Shown here in pieces: positions 55,973-64,000 of a stretch of DNA of 64,000 bases. Position 1 is the first letter of the stretch. Each line of letters begins with the position of its first letter. The notes under the pieces were generated by a model, which was not told the origin of the DNA, ran no database searches, and saw only the letters and a program-made list of their open reading frames with translations. The translations under genes were made by a program, and so were the position numbers. This DNA is from Kocuria sp. cx-455. Its GTDB lineage: Bacteria > Actinomycetota > Actinomycetes > Actinomycetales > Micrococcaceae. The stretch covers positions 217,489 to 281,488 of the forward strand of contig NZ_JACXBS010000003.1 of NCBI RefSeq assembly GCF_014698015.1, read 5' to 3'.

Positions 55973-56033
55973 CATTTCCGCCGCATTCTTCGACCGGCTC
56001 CGCGGTGCGCGCGTCGGCCTGCTCCCGGACCGC

Positions 56034-57260
56034 GTGATCGCCTGGTTCTCCCGCCCCTCCAGCGTGTGGTGGGGTTTCGCCGTGGTCCACCTGTACTACC
56101 TGGGATGGATGGCGTCCTTCTTCCTCAACGGGTGGGCCTTCAGCGACACCGAGCAGTATCGCGAATGGGCCATGGCGGGTTTCTCCACCGACGTTGCCGA
56201 CCAGTCGATCAGCCCGTGGGTTTATCCGGTCCTGGCGCAGATCCCCATCCACCTGGCGGGAATCGCCGGTCACGATCTGTATCTGTTGGCCTGGACACTC
56301 ATCATCACCGCGCTCAATGCCGTGGCGATCTGGTTCCTGACCCGCCGCAGCATGGGCGGCCGCGGTGTGGCACCGGCCTGGTGGTTGCTGATTTTCCTGG
56401 TCTTCCTGGGCTACCTGAGCTTCGCCCGTGTGGAGGGAATCGTCGCGCCCATCGTGTTGATCGGCATGCTCTACGCCGCCCGCCGGCCCGTGGTGGCCTC
56501 CGTGTTGCTCAGCATCGCCACGTGGATCAAGGTGTGGCCGGCCGCCGTCATCCTGTCCTTGCTGATCGCGGCGAAGAAACGCGTGCACGTGTTTCTCGCC
56601 GGAGTCGTGGTCACCGCGGTGGTCGTGGTCGGAACGTGGCTCTCCGGCGGCCTCACCCACATTGCCGATTTCATGGCCAACCAGGGCTCGCGCGGCATGC
56701 AGCTCGAGGCCACGTTCTCCACCCCGTGGGTCTGGTTGAGCGTGCTGAACATTGCCGATTCCGAGATCGCGGACAACACGGCCATCAACTCCTCCGAGGT
56801 CTACGGCCCCGGCACCGAACTCGCCGCCCGCCTCATGCAACCGCTGCTCGTTGTGGCCGTGGTCGTGGGCACCGCGCTACTGATCCGTTCGCTGCGCAGG
56901 GGAGCGGATCGCGGTGAAATCTTCTACGAGGGCGCCCTCATGATGACCACCGTACTCATCGTGTTCAACAAAGTGGGCTCGCCCCAGTTCATGATCTGGC
57001 TCGCGCCCGTGATCGTGGCGGGCCTGGTCTACGACTGGAGGCGTTGGCGCACCCCCGCAGCCCTGCTCATGGGCATCGCGGTGGTCACGTTCGTCATCTA
57101 CCCGCTCTTCTACACCCCACTCATCCACGCCAACCCGATCATGGCCGGCGTGCTGAGCATCCGGAACATCCTGCTGATCCTGCTGCTGGCCTGGTCGGTC
57201 AAACGTACGTGGGATCTCGGGGCCAAGACCCGGCCCGCCCGAGAGGTGGCCCGGAGCTGA
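56034..57260 (+). CDS. GT87 (DUF2029) polytopic glycosyltransferase, second paralogue
   Basis: Shares the whole layout of its neighbour: NGWAFSDTEQYREWAMAGFS, SPWVYPVLAQIPIHLAG, SIATWIKVWPAAVI, RGMQLEATFSTPWVW, VFNKVGSPQFMIWLAP. From the first standard start (GTG 56034) it has 408 residues, but that leaves out about 20 residues that align with the first paralogue (DRL ... FSRPS against DRL ... LTSPR) and has no ribosome binding site. An in-frame ATT at 55974 lies 7 bases after a perfect AAGGAG (55961-55966) and would give 428 residues. The true start is therefore probably ATT 55974. Likely co-translated with the upstream paralogue. Confidence 0.86.
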   Translation: MIAWFSRPSSVWWGFAVVHLYYLGWMASFFLNGWAFSDTEQYREWAMAGFSTDVADQSISPWVYPVLAQIPIHLAGIAGHDLYLLAWTLIITALNAVAIWFLTRRSMGGRGVAPAWWLLIFLVFLGYLSFARVEGIVAPIVLIGMLYAARRPVVASVLLSIATWIKVWPAAVILSLLIAAKKRVHVFLAGVVVTAVVVVGTWLSGGLTHIADFMANQGSRGMQLEATFSTPWVWLSVLNIADSEIADNTAINSSEVYGPGTELAARLMQPLLVVAVVVGTALLIRSLRRGADRGEIFYEGALMMTTVLIVFNKVGSPQFMIWLAPVIVAGLVYDWRRWRTPAALLMGIAVVTFVIYPLFYTPLIHANPIMAGVLSIRNILLILLLAWSVKRTWDLGAKTRPAREVARS

Positions 57261-57471
57261 GGCCCGGCCCACGCCGGGGCATCCAACGCGACCGGAACGA
57301 CGTCGTACCGGGCTCGATCTGCGGGCCGACCGCCGCGCCCCGGGCGAAATGCAACGGATTTCTCGCTACGTGTCCTGCCGATACGTGCAAGCTGCCGTGC
57401 CAGCCGCGGCCACGGTGGTAGTTTTGACGTAGGAAACACCCATAGGAAGATCAAGCATCATCGGAGGCGGC

Positions 57472-58350
57472 ATGAGTCATGCAGTGGGCCCGGAAAGCGG
57501 CCACACCCCCGGCGCGCGCACTCGGGCAACCAAGAAACCTGGAGCGGCATCCATTCTTGATGTCACCAAGGTCTTTGCCCGGCTGCTGCCCAAGCAGCTC
57601 AAGGACGAGGCGCAGTTAGCGGTACTCGAACTCAAGGACAAGGGCATCAAACTGGGTGTGGGCGCAGCCCTCGCCGTGGTGGGCCTGGTATTCCTCGGCC
57701 TGGCCGTCATTGCGCTCATCGGTGCGGCCATTGCCGGGCTGTCCAACCTGATGCCGGCATGGTTGGCGGCCTTGCTGCTGGCCCTGCTCTTCATCGTGAT
57801 CCTGGCCATCCTCGTCCTGGTGGCGTTGGCCAAGATCAAGAGTGCTATGCCTCTCAAGCCGGAGAAGACCCTGTTCGGGCTTCGTTACGACCTGGGTGTC
57901 GTGAAAGAAGGCTCCGCTTATACAGAGGGCCGCGTGCAACGCGAGATCAACGAGGCCGAGCAGCAGAAGGAACGCGAGCAGGAAGCCGCCGCCAACGACC
58001 CCAATCAGGTCAAGCCGGTCAAGCCCACCGAGGAGCAGCTGCGTCACCGCCTGAAACTGCGCCGCGAGCACTTGAAGAGCCTGCGCGATGATGCCCAGAA
58101 CCGTGCGGACTCCGTCCAGGCAGCAGCCCAGGGTTTCGTGGGTCGAACCGCTGGCACCTTCAAGTCCACGCAGGATTCGGTCAAGCAGACCTTCGCCACC
58201 CGCGGCGGTTCGCAGGGCGTGCCCACCGCAGACTCCACATCGGCCACGGCCGGAAAGAGCAGCCTGAGCGATCGGTGGCAGCCGTTGGCCGTGGCCGCAG
58301 CCGCGGGCTCCGCTTTCCTGGTGTTCCTGCGCAAGCTCCTCAAAAAGTAG
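57472..58350 (+). CDS. Phage holin family (YqjE/DUF1469-type) membrane protein
   Basis: A 292-residue protein. A short N-terminal region with LLPKQLKDEAQLAVLELKDKG leads to two adjacent transmembrane hairpin segments (about 60-90 and 97-125, LGVGAALAVVGLVFLGLAVI and LAALLLALLFIVILAILVLV), the Phage_holin_3_6 / YqjE pattern. A long charged coiled-coil region follows (about 155-215), then a Ser/Thr-rich linker and a C-terminal hydrophobic anchor with a KKLL-type basic end. Despite the name it is a chromosomal envelope protein of unknown function, not a lysis gene. A GGAGG site precedes the ATG. A strong terminator follows. Confidence 0.82.
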   Translation: MSHAVGPESGHTPGARTRATKKPGAASILDVTKVFARLLPKQLKDEAQLAVLELKDKGIKLGVGAALAVVGLVFLGLAVIALIGAAIAGLSNLMPAWLAALLLALLFIVILAILVLVALAKIKSAMPLKPEKTLFGLRYDLGVVKEGSAYTEGRVQREINEAEQQKEREQEAAANDPNQVKPVKPTEEQLRHRLKLRREHLKSLRDDAQNRADSVQAAAQGFVGRTAGTFKSTQDSVKQTFATRGGSQGVPTADSTSATAGKSSLSDRWQPLAVAAAAGSAFLVFLRKLLKK

Positions 58351-58389
58351 CGCCCGTCGGGCAACCGACGACGCCGCTGCGTCGCCTCC

Positions 58390-58423
58390 GGAAGGCCGGG
58401 TCACCACAGTGACCCGGCCTTCC
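58390..58423 (+). terminator. Strong hairpin terminator after the holin-like gene
   Basis: A perfect 15-base-pair stem (58390-58404 with 58409-58423) with a CACA loop followed by TTGT. Confidence 0.87.
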
Positions 58424-58549
58424 TTGTGCCCACCTCCTACCGGGGTATGGCGTTGGTCCTCCGCGGGGCTGATTTTCACCATGTAGTGAGGAAAAGGTCA
58501 CGGTGGCGCCCTACGATGATGCTGTGGTGGAAGACGTGATGAACCGGTG

Positions 58550-59503
58550 ATGCAGTGGGTGGCAGTTTCGTTGGCCCTCATGGCCGCCCTGTGCTTGGCA
58601 CTGGGGACCCAGACGCAGTCTGCGGCCGTCACCGCGCACACCCAGGAGGCCTTGAAACCCTCGAATCTCGGGTCTCTGGCGCGCAATCCCAAGTGGGTGG
58701 CCGGGCTGGTGCTGCTGGGGCTGGGAACGGCGCTCAATGTCGGGGCACTGACGCTGGCCACCGTCACGGTGGTGCAGCCCATCGGTGTGATCGCGCTGGT
58801 CATCACCACCCTGCTGCACGCCAGACACAAACACCTGGACATCAATGCCCGCACCTGGGGTGCCATTTCACTGTGCACAGCGGGTGGCGCCGTGTTCGTG
58901 GTGGCCGCTGTTGCCGGCACGGACCCCAGCTACCTTGCCGATCCGCAGGCGGAAGTCATTCTGGTGGCCATCCTGATCGCTTTGGTCCTCTCCTTCTGTG
59001 TCGCAGAGCTGTTCTTGCGGCACCGCCGCATCAGCATGTTCTACGTCCTGGCCGCCGGAATTCTCTACGGGTTCGTCGCGGTGCTGGTGCGATTGACCAT
59101 GACCCACACGCTGGCCCACGGCCTGGGTCAGATCCACTGGTTCACGGTCATCATGATTGTGGTGGCGTCCGTGGTGGGCGGTTGGATGGTGCAATGTGCT
59201 TACTCCTGCGGGCCGCCGGACCTGGTCATCGCGGGCCTGACGGTTGTCGACCCGATCGTGGGCGTGATCCTCGGTCTGTCCGTTCTGGGAGAGGCCGGCC
59301 CGGGCTTCACACCGGGAATCGGAGTGATCATGTGCCTGGCGGGGAGCGTTGCTATAGTCGGCGTCGTATTGCTTTCTCGCCACCACCCCGAAGTGATCGA
59401 GCGCAGGGAACGGGCGAAGCGATTAGAGTATGAACTCTCGAGTAAATCTTCACCCCATGCGACCGAGCACAGGAAGACTCTGAACAGCACCCGTGAGCAC
59501 TGA
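58550..59503 (+). CDS. DMT family / NIPA-like transporter
   Basis: A 317-residue membrane protein with about nine helices. It starts MQWVAVSLALMAALCLALGTQTQ, keeps the ALNVGALTLATVTVVQPIGVIALV block of DMT/NIPA-like permeases, and ends in a hydrophilic cytosolic tail of 45 residues. NIPA proteins transport Mg2+ in eukaryotes; actinobacterial relatives next to glycosyltransferases have no assigned substrate, and lipid-linked sugar export has been suggested for the wider group only by analogy. GTG 58547 just before the ATG is an equal alternative. Its 3' end overlaps the GT4 gene by 11 bases. Confidence 0.82.
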   Translation: MQWVAVSLALMAALCLALGTQTQSAAVTAHTQEALKPSNLGSLARNPKWVAGLVLLGLGTALNVGALTLATVTVVQPIGVIALVITTLLHARHKHLDINARTWGAISLCTAGGAVFVVAAVAGTDPSYLADPQAEVILVAILIALVLSFCVAELFLRHRRISMFYVLAAGILYGFVAVLVRLTMTHTLAHGLGQIHWFTVIMIVVASVVGGWMVQCAYSCGPPDLVIAGLTVVDPIVGVILGLSVLGEAGPGFTPGIGVIMCLAGSVAIVGVVLLSRHHPEVIERRERAKRLEYELSSKSSPHATEHRKTLNSTREH

Positions 59504-60680
59504 GCATCCTGAAGAACAGCGTCCCTTGAAGATCTTGATCATTGCGGAGACCTATCCACCGGACATCAATGGCTCCGCCCAGTTCGCACGGCGGCTCGCT
59601 CGGGGAATGCTCGGCCGAGGGCACGAAGTCCACGTCATGGCTCCCATGACCGCTAAGGGCACATCCCTCACGGTTGACAAAGACGGCGTGATCGAACATC
59701 GAATCCGCTCGCATCGAGCCTTCACGCACCCCTATTTCCGGTTCTGCTTCCCCTGGGAGGTGTACCGCGAGATCAAGCGGGTGCTCGATGAGGTCCAGCC
59801 CGATGTGGTGCACAGTCAGTGCCACTACATCCTGGGGCGTCTCGGTATTCAGGAGGCTCAGCGCCGCGGGATCCGGTTGGTGGGTACCAACCACTTCATC
59901 CCGGAGAACATTGAACCGTTCCTGCCGTTCCCGGACTGGTTCATCCGCGGGTACCGGAAAGTCTCATGGTGGGACCTCGCGCGACAGTTCCGCCGTTGCA
60001 ACGTGGTGACCGCACCGACTCAGCTGGCGGTGGACACCATGGTCGCCAACGGGGTGGACGACACTGCCGTTCCCGTATCCAATGGGATCCAAGTGGGCGA
60101 CTACGAGCAACATGAGGGCGAGCACCTGAAGAAGCCCGACCATCACACGGTTCTTTTCTGCGGCCGGCTGGCGGTGGAAAAGAACGTCAATGAACTGATC
60201 GAGGCCATTTCCTTGATCCCGGTTGAAAAGAACATTCACGCGGAAATCGTGGGGGAGGGCGAACAACTGGATTCGCTGGTCTCCCTGGCTCACGCCTTGG
60301 GCGTGGCCGAACGAATCCATTTCCGCGGTTTTCTCACGGATGAACAATTACGGGTGGCCTATCTCAACGCCGATGTGTTCTGTCAGCCCGGCACCGCCGA
60401 GCTGCAGTCCCTGGTCACGCTGGAAGCCATGTCCGCGTCCACACCGGTGGTACTCGCCAATGCCCGGGCACTGCCGCACCTGGCGGACGAAGGGGTCAAC
60501 GGCTACCTCTTCGAACCGGGTTACGCCCGCGATCTGGCCGACAAGCTGCAACTGGTGTTGGACGCCACCCCGCAGCAACGCCGGGCCATGGGCGAGGCGA
60601 GCCACCGCATGATGGCCCGCCACTCCTTTGCGAAGACCTTGGACACTTTCGAACGCATTTACCGCGGCGAACCCGCCTGA
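59493..60680 (+). CDS. GT4 family glycosyltransferase
   Basis: A 395-residue GT-B enzyme. The N-terminal domain opens with ILIIAETYPPDINGSAQFARRLARGM (residues 14-39, in two parts) and GHEVHVMAP; the C-terminal domain has VLFCGRLAVEKNVNELIEAI, AEIVGEGEQLDSL and the donor-binding E-X7-E region GTAELQSLVTLEAMSASTPVV. It resembles actinobacterial phosphatidylinositol or diacylglycerol mannosyltransferases (PimB, MgtA) and transfers a sugar from a nucleotide donor on the cytosolic face. Given the nearby GT-C mannosyltransferases, a role in glycolipid or lipomannan assembly is likely. GTG start, translationally coupled to the DMT gene. Confidence 0.88.
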   Translation: MSTEHPEEQRPLKILIIAETYPPDINGSAQFARRLARGMLGRGHEVHVMAPMTAKGTSLTVDKDGVIEHRIRSHRAFTHPYFRFCFPWEVYREIKRVLDEVQPDVVHSQCHYILGRLGIQEAQRRGIRLVGTNHFIPENIEPFLPFPDWFIRGYRKVSWWDLARQFRRCNVVTAPTQLAVDTMVANGVDDTAVPVSNGIQVGDYEQHEGEHLKKPDHHTVLFCGRLAVEKNVNELIEAISLIPVEKNIHAEIVGEGEQLDSLVSLAHALGVAERIHFRGFLTDEQLRVAYLNADVFCQPGTAELQSLVTLEAMSASTPVVLANARALPHLADEGVNGYLFEPGYARDLADKLQLVLDATPQQRRAMGEASHRMMARHSFAKTLDTFERIYRGEPA

Positions 60681-60749
60681 TGCCCGGCGCCACCGCGCGG
60701 ATGCGGTAGCGTAGAGCGGCGGCCACGGCGATGTTCCGTGGTGGCGCAG

Positions 60750-60823
60750 GGGGCGGTAGCTCAGCTGGTCAGAGCAGAGGACTCATAATCCTTTGGTCGT
60801 GGGTTCAAGCCCCACCCGCCCTA
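60750..60823 (+). tRNA. tRNA with CAT anticodon (elongator Met, or Ile2)
   Basis: Acceptor GGGGCGG pairs with CCGCCCT (one G-T at the end), D arm GCTC...GAGC, anticodon stem-loop GAGGA-CTCATAA-TCCTT with CAT, T arm GTGGG-TTCAAGC-CCCAC, discriminator A. No CCA is encoded. It is not an initiator tRNA (normal first pair region, no GGG/CCC anticodon stem). Elongator Met and lysidine-type Ile2 both carry CAT and I cannot separate them with certainty. Confidence 0.93.
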
Positions 60824-60836
60824 CATGAATGACCTT

Positions 60837-60860
60837 CTCACCAGTGGAAACACTGGTGAG
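60837..60860 (+). terminator. Hairpin after the CAT tRNA
   Basis: CTCACCAGTG and CACTGGTGAG form a perfect 10-base-pair stem with a GAAA tetraloop, 14 bases after the tRNA. The following 60861-61119 shows no supportable gene on either strand. Confidence 0.8.
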
Positions 60861-61119
60861 AGGGCCACTGGCTCCCGGGGTTGGGTGCGCAACCCGTCAG
60901 CTACGCACCTCATGCCCCCGAAGAACCTCCCGCTGCATTTCATGCGCCATTGGAGCCCTTGGGGGAGCGCAAAAGGGCCGCGGCGGCGCCTGAGGTGTCC
61001 GGGACGGTTCTAACGGCACCTGGAGCGCTGAGAGTCGCGGGGGTAAGCACACGATGCACGGCGTACGCCGAACTGTCATAGCGCCACGTGAGTGAGTGGC
61101 ACCGGATGGGTCAGCAGGA

Positions 61120-61689
61120 TCACCGCGGCACCGGCAGCAGCACCGAAGGGCGCATGTCCTGAACGAACTGCAGCGGGTTCACGTAGTCGCCGTCTCTGCG
61201 CACACCCCAGTGCACGCAGTTCGCGGGCGGACAGTGCCCGGCCTCGGCAATCGTGCCGATCACCTGGCCGCGGGCCACGCTCTGGCCTCGTTCCACCGTG
61301 GCCGCAACGGGTTCGAAGGAAGACTTCAAGCCAGCACCGTGATCCACGGTGATGACCGGCCGGTCCACCACCACTCCCGTGAATGACACCGTGCCAGCAG
61401 CGGGGGAGCGGACCTCCGTACCAGGCGCGGCCCCAAGGTCCACACCGCGGTGCCCGGAGAGCCACTTCTGAGCCGGTGGTTGGAATGACCGAGTCACCGC
61501 GGGTTGGGGTTTGACCGGCCAGGTCCACCCTCCGGCGGCCCGCGCCGGTGGTGGACCGGCCACGCCACCGCCCACGACGCCCCCGAGGAACACACACAGG
61601 GCCAACACAAGGGTGAGCGCCCGCGCACGGAAACCGAGCGGTGCGCGAGAGGCGCGCGGAGACGGTGCGAGGGCGGCGTCGTCGGACAT
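61120..61689 (-). CDS. M23 family peptidoglycan endopeptidase, membrane-anchored or secreted
   Basis: A 189-residue protein from the ATG at 61689 (61692 equally possible). A basic, Pro/Ala-rich N-terminus leads to one hydrophobic segment (ALTLVLALCVFLGGVVGGG, about residues 24-42) ending at ARA, either a signal peptide or anchor. The M23 LytM domain has GHRGVDLGAAPGTEVRSPAAG with the first zinc His/Asp, VRSPAAGTVSF, VDHGAGLKSSFEPVAA, and CVHWGVRRDGDYVNPLQF with the HxG end. The usual HLH reads VHWG, as in many actinobacterial members. It hydrolyses peptide cross-links in the wall. The gene is divergent from rpsB. Confidence 0.85.
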   Translation of the reverse strand: MSDDAALAPSPRASRAPLGFRARALTLVLALCVFLGGVVGGGVAGPPPARAAGGWTWPVKPQPAVTRSFQPPAQKWLSGHRGVDLGAAPGTEVRSPAAGTVSFTGVVVDRPVITVDHGAGLKSSFEPVAATVERGQSVARGQVIGTIAEAGHCPPANCVHWGVRRDGDYVNPLQFVQDMRPSVLLPVPR

Positions 61690-62034
61690 CATGAGGCCAG
61701 ACTGGCCCGGGAATCGATCCGGAACCAGGTGCAAGCACCCGATGTGGAGCGAGATGCACCGTGCATGAGGTAAGCTGATCCGTGCAGTGTCGACTGCCCT
61801 CATTCTTCATGCCCGTGACCCGGGTGCGACCGTGAGGCGGCCACTGACTTCGCGCGCGAAGGAACACATTGACGTGTGTGCGCACTCCTCGGTCCACAAC
61901 TCGTTGCGGATGGGGTGCGTTGATCGGGTCCGTAGGGCCGGGTCACGAATCGCGCCAGGGATCGTCCCGATCGATCGATAACCGTAAACCCATGGCGGTC
62001 GCCCTAAGGCCGCCAGCAATCAACAGGAGACGAC
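61690..62034 (+). promoter_or_regulatory. Divergent region and rpsB leader
   Basis: These 345 bases separate the M23 gene from rpsB. No gene is visible. A hairpin TGGCGG (61993-61998) / CCGCCA (62010-62015) stands just before the rpsB ribosome binding site (AGGAG) and could take part in autoregulation by S2, as known for rpsB in other bacteria. A TAAGCT element (61771-61776) and TTGACG (about 61869) are possible promoter parts. Confidence 0.4.
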
Positions 62035-62925
62035 ATGCCCGTCGTAACCATGCGCCAGATGCTCGACAACGGCGTTCACTTCGGCCACCAGACCCGCCGT
62101 TGGAACCCCAAGATGAAGCGTTTCATCTTCACCGAGCGCAATGGCATTTACATCATTGACTTGCAGCAGTCGCTGGGCTTCATTGACCGCGCGTACGAGG
62201 CTGTCAAGAACACCGTGGCTCACGGTGGCACCATCTTGTTCGTGGGTACCAAGAAGCAGGCTCAGGAAGCAATTGCCGAGCAGGCCACCCGCGTGAACAT
62301 GCCCTACGTGAACCACCGCTGGTTGGGCGGCATGCTCACCAACTTCTCCACCGTGTCCAAGCGCATCGATCGCATGAAGGAACTGGAAGAGGTCGACTTC
62401 GACGACGTCGCCGGTTCGCAGTACACCAAGAAGGAACTGCTGCTGCTGCGCCGCGAGAAGGAAAAGCTGGAGCGCACCCTGGGCGGTATCCGCAACCTGA
62501 CCAAGGCCCCCTCGCTGGTGTGGATCGTGGACACCAAGAAGGAACACCTGGCCGTTGACGAGGCGCAGAAGCTCGGTATCCCGATCGTCGCGATCCTGGA
62601 CACCAACTGCGACCCGGACGAGGTTGCCTTCCCGATCCCCGGCAACGACGACGCCATTCGTTCCGTCTCGCTGCTGACCCGCGTGATCGCGGACGCCGTG
62701 GCCGAGGGTCTCATGGAGCGCAACAACGCCAAGTCCGGCGGTAACACCACCGACGAGCCGATGGCCGAGTGGGAGCGCGAGCTCCTCGAGCAGCACGAGG
62801 CTGGCAAGGCCGAGGGCGCGGAGAAGACCGAGTCCGCCGAGCAGGCCGAAGCGCCGGCACCCGCCGCCGAGACCCAGGCTGCTTCCGCGGAAGCTCCGAA
62901 GGAAGAGACCCCCGCAGCCGAGTAA
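62035..62925 (+). CDS. rpsB: 30S ribosomal protein S2
   Basis: A 296-residue S2 protein of the small ribosomal subunit. N-terminal [25 protein letters not shown] split over residues 3-27, [31 protein letters not shown] and the C-terminal [24 protein letters not shown] are diagnostic. An Ala/Glu-rich tail of about 55 residues beyond the core is common in actinobacteria. tsf follows after 114 bases, the standard bacterial pair. Confidence 0.97.
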   Translation: MPVVTMRQMLDNGVHFGHQTRRWNPKMKRFIFTERNGIYIIDLQQSLGFIDRAYEAVKNTVAHGGTILFVGTKKQAQEAIAEQATRVNMPYVNHRWLGGMLTNFSTVSKRIDRMKELEEVDFDDVAGSQYTKKELLLLRREKEKLERTLGGIRNLTKAPSLVWIVDTKKEHLAVDEAQKLGIPIVAILDTNCDPDEVAFPIPGNDDAIRSVSLLTRVIADAVAEGLMERNNAKSGGNTTDEPMAEWERELLEQHEAGKAEGAEKTESAEQAEAPAPAAETQAASAEAPKEETPAAE

Positions 62926-63039
62926 GGCCGCGAGTTTCGTTCACCTTCCATTCTTTCGGGTGGCCCATCATGGCTACCGACGTTGGCCGGGCGTGTATCC
63001 CACGCTCGGCCAACCCCAAACGACAACAGAGGAGTTCAC

Positions 63040-63870
63040 ATGGCGAACTACACCGCTGCTGACATCAAGGCACTGCGCGAGCGCACCGGTGCCGGCATGC
63101 TCGACGTCAAGAAGGCCCTGGATGAAGCCGATGGCGACGCCCAGAAGGCCCAGGAAATCATCCGCGTGAAGGGTCTCAAGGGCGTCACCAAGCGTGAAGG
63201 CCGTTCCACGGCCGAGGGCATCATTGTTGCTCGCGTCGAGGGCAACGTGGGCTACATGGTCGAGCTCAACTCCGAGACCGACTTCGTGGCCAAGTCCGGC
63301 CCGTTCGTGGAATTCGGCGCCAAGGTTCTGGACGCGGCGGTTTCCGCTGACGCCCAGGATCTGGATGGTCTGCTTGCCGCTGATTCCGAGGGCAAGCCCG
63401 TCTCCGAGCTCGTGACCGAGACCGGCGCGCTGCTGGGCGAGAAGGTCGTCGTGCGTCGTTTGGCTCGTGTGGAGGGCGATCACGTGGCCGTGTACCTGCA
63501 CAAGACCTCCAAGGATCTCCCGGCTCAGGTGGGCGTGCTGTTGGCCGTGTCCGGCAGCGACGCCGAGCAGGCCGCTCACGACGTGGCCGTTCACACCGCC
63601 GCGATGGCCCCCAGCTTCCTCAGCGAGTCCGACGTCCCGGAAGAGACCGTCGAGAACGAGAAGCGCGTGGCCGAAGAGACCGCACGCAACGAGGGCAAGC
63701 CGGACAAGATCATCCCGAACATTGTTCAGGGTCGTCTCAAGGGCTTCTACAAGGACGTCGTTCTGGTCGATCAGGACTTCGCCAAGGATTCCAAGAAGTC
63801 CGTGGGCCAGGTGTTGTCCGAGGCCGGCGCAACCGCCACCGCCTTTGCACGTTTCCGCGTGGGTGCCTGA
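63040..63870 (+). CDS. tsf: Elongation factor Ts
   Basis: A 276-residue guanine nucleotide exchange factor for EF-Tu. The UBA-like N-terminus ADIKALRERTGAGMLDVKKAL, then VKGLKGVTKREGR, VELNSETDFVAK with the TDFV exchange motif, and the C-terminal IVQGRLKGFYKDVVLVDQ are clear. The ATG at 63040 follows GAGGAG by 6 bases; the frame is open a little further upstream but without a binding site. Ends before a very strong hairpin. Confidence 0.97.
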   Translation: MANYTAADIKALRERTGAGMLDVKKALDEADGDAQKAQEIIRVKGLKGVTKREGRSTAEGIIVARVEGNVGYMVELNSETDFVAKSGPFVEFGAKVLDAAVSADAQDLDGLLAADSEGKPVSELVTETGALLGEKVVVRRLARVEGDHVAVYLHKTSKDLPAQVGVLLAVSGSDAEQAAHDVAVHTAAMAPSFLSESDVPEETVENEKRVAEETARNEGKPDKIIPNIVQGRLKGFYKDVVLVDQDFAKDSKKSVGQVLSEAGATATAFARFRVGA

Positions 63871-63886
63871 GCTGATGAGCTAGACC

Positions 63887-63926
63887 ACCTCGGACGACGC
63901 CGCTCGTGAGCGGCGTCGTCCGAGGT
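63887..63926 (+). terminator. Long perfect hairpin after tsf
   Basis: A 19-base complementary stem (63887-63905 with 63908-63926) around GT; in practice about 18 pairs with a CGTG loop. It contains the GACGACGCCGC core of the recurring hairpin family. Confidence 0.88.
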
Positions 63927-63929
63927 CAC

Positions 63930-64000
63930 CTCGGCGGGGGGGGGCCCCGGGAGGGGGGGCCACCCCGCCGGGGGGGGAAGGGTGAAGCGGTGGTGCCCCA
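63930..64000. other. Low-complexity G/C tail at window end
   Basis: Runs of 7-9 G and short C blocks fill the last 60-70 bases, unlike any other part of the window. It may be poor sequence at a contig end; no gene is supported here. Confidence 0.6.

Noticed and set aside
57472..58350. Prophage remnant suggested by the holin-like protein
   Set aside because: The YqjE/DUF1469 family is chromosomal in actinobacteria and no other phage gene is nearby.

Overview
The window is chromosomal DNA of a high-GC Gram-positive bacterium, most probably a member of the Micrococcaceae (the Kocuria / Micrococcus / Rothia / Arthrobacter group; genus not resolved). Pointers are the GC-rich coding sequence with many GTG and a few TTG starts, a Micrococcus luteus-type resuscitation-promoting factor (Rpf domain plus LysM), a SAM-IV riboswitch (an actinobacterial class), an acyl-CoA carboxylase epsilon subunit, MptA/B- and PimE-like polyprenol-phosphomannose glycosyltransferases, and the order dusB - dgt - dnaG - tRNA-Asn. 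The last 60 bases are low-complexity G/C runs that look like a poor contig end.

Layout. 1-8.5 kb: a DUF885 hydrolase cut by the window edge, a MauE-like membrane protein fused to a cysteine-less thioredoxin-like domain, acyl-CoA carboxylase beta and epsilon subunits, a YciI protein and, divergently, a tightly coupled operon of biotin-protein ligase, PH-domain membrane protein, class III adenylate cyclase and PP2C phosphatase. 8.5-15.2 kb: a lipid module equivalent to the M. tuberculosis fadE5 / fadA2 / fabG4 / htdX set, with a TetR regulator. 15.3-20.9 kb: LigA, an inositol monophosphatase-family enzyme, the Rpf gene behind a long structured leader, and a FAD oxidoreductase. 20.9-30.5 kb: oligopeptidase B, a CPBP protease, a glyoxalase-like protein, the SAM-IV riboswitch with metY-metX, two hydrolases, a YdcZ-type transporter and an S4 protein. 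30.6-36.9 kb: a valine/acyl-CoA catabolic cluster (mmsA, mmsB, MarR regulator, acyl-CoA synthetase and, divergently, acyl-CoA dehydrogenase).

37-49.6 kb: glyS, a GNAT protein, a sugar porter, a GHMP kinase of the galactokinase family with an unusual sugar-site residue, a TPR-like protein, dusB, dgt, an aromatic-acid-type MFS carrier, dnaG and tRNA-Asn. 49.6-52.7 kb is the accessory part: a 1.2-kb cargo carrying one lower-GC DUF3800 gene lies exactly between the tRNA-Asn 3' end and an imperfect 33-base duplicate of it. Beyond that duplicate come possible integrase arm sites and a HEPN-domain (RX4H) protein of probable defence type. 52.7-60.7 kb: cell-envelope mannan/lipomannan genes (MptA/B-like, two GT87 paralogues, a GT4 transferase) with a holin-like membrane protein and a multidrug/NIPA-type transporter. 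60.7-64 kb: a CAU tRNA, an M23 endopeptidase, and rpsB-tsf closed by a perfect long hairpin.

Most of the window is ordinary core genome. The most novel parts are the tRNA-Asn island (DUF3800 cargo without integrase, next to a HEPN gene), the probable ATT start of the second GT87 gene, the cysteine-less MauE fusion, the structured rpf leader, and a recurring hairpin family with the core GCGGCGTC.
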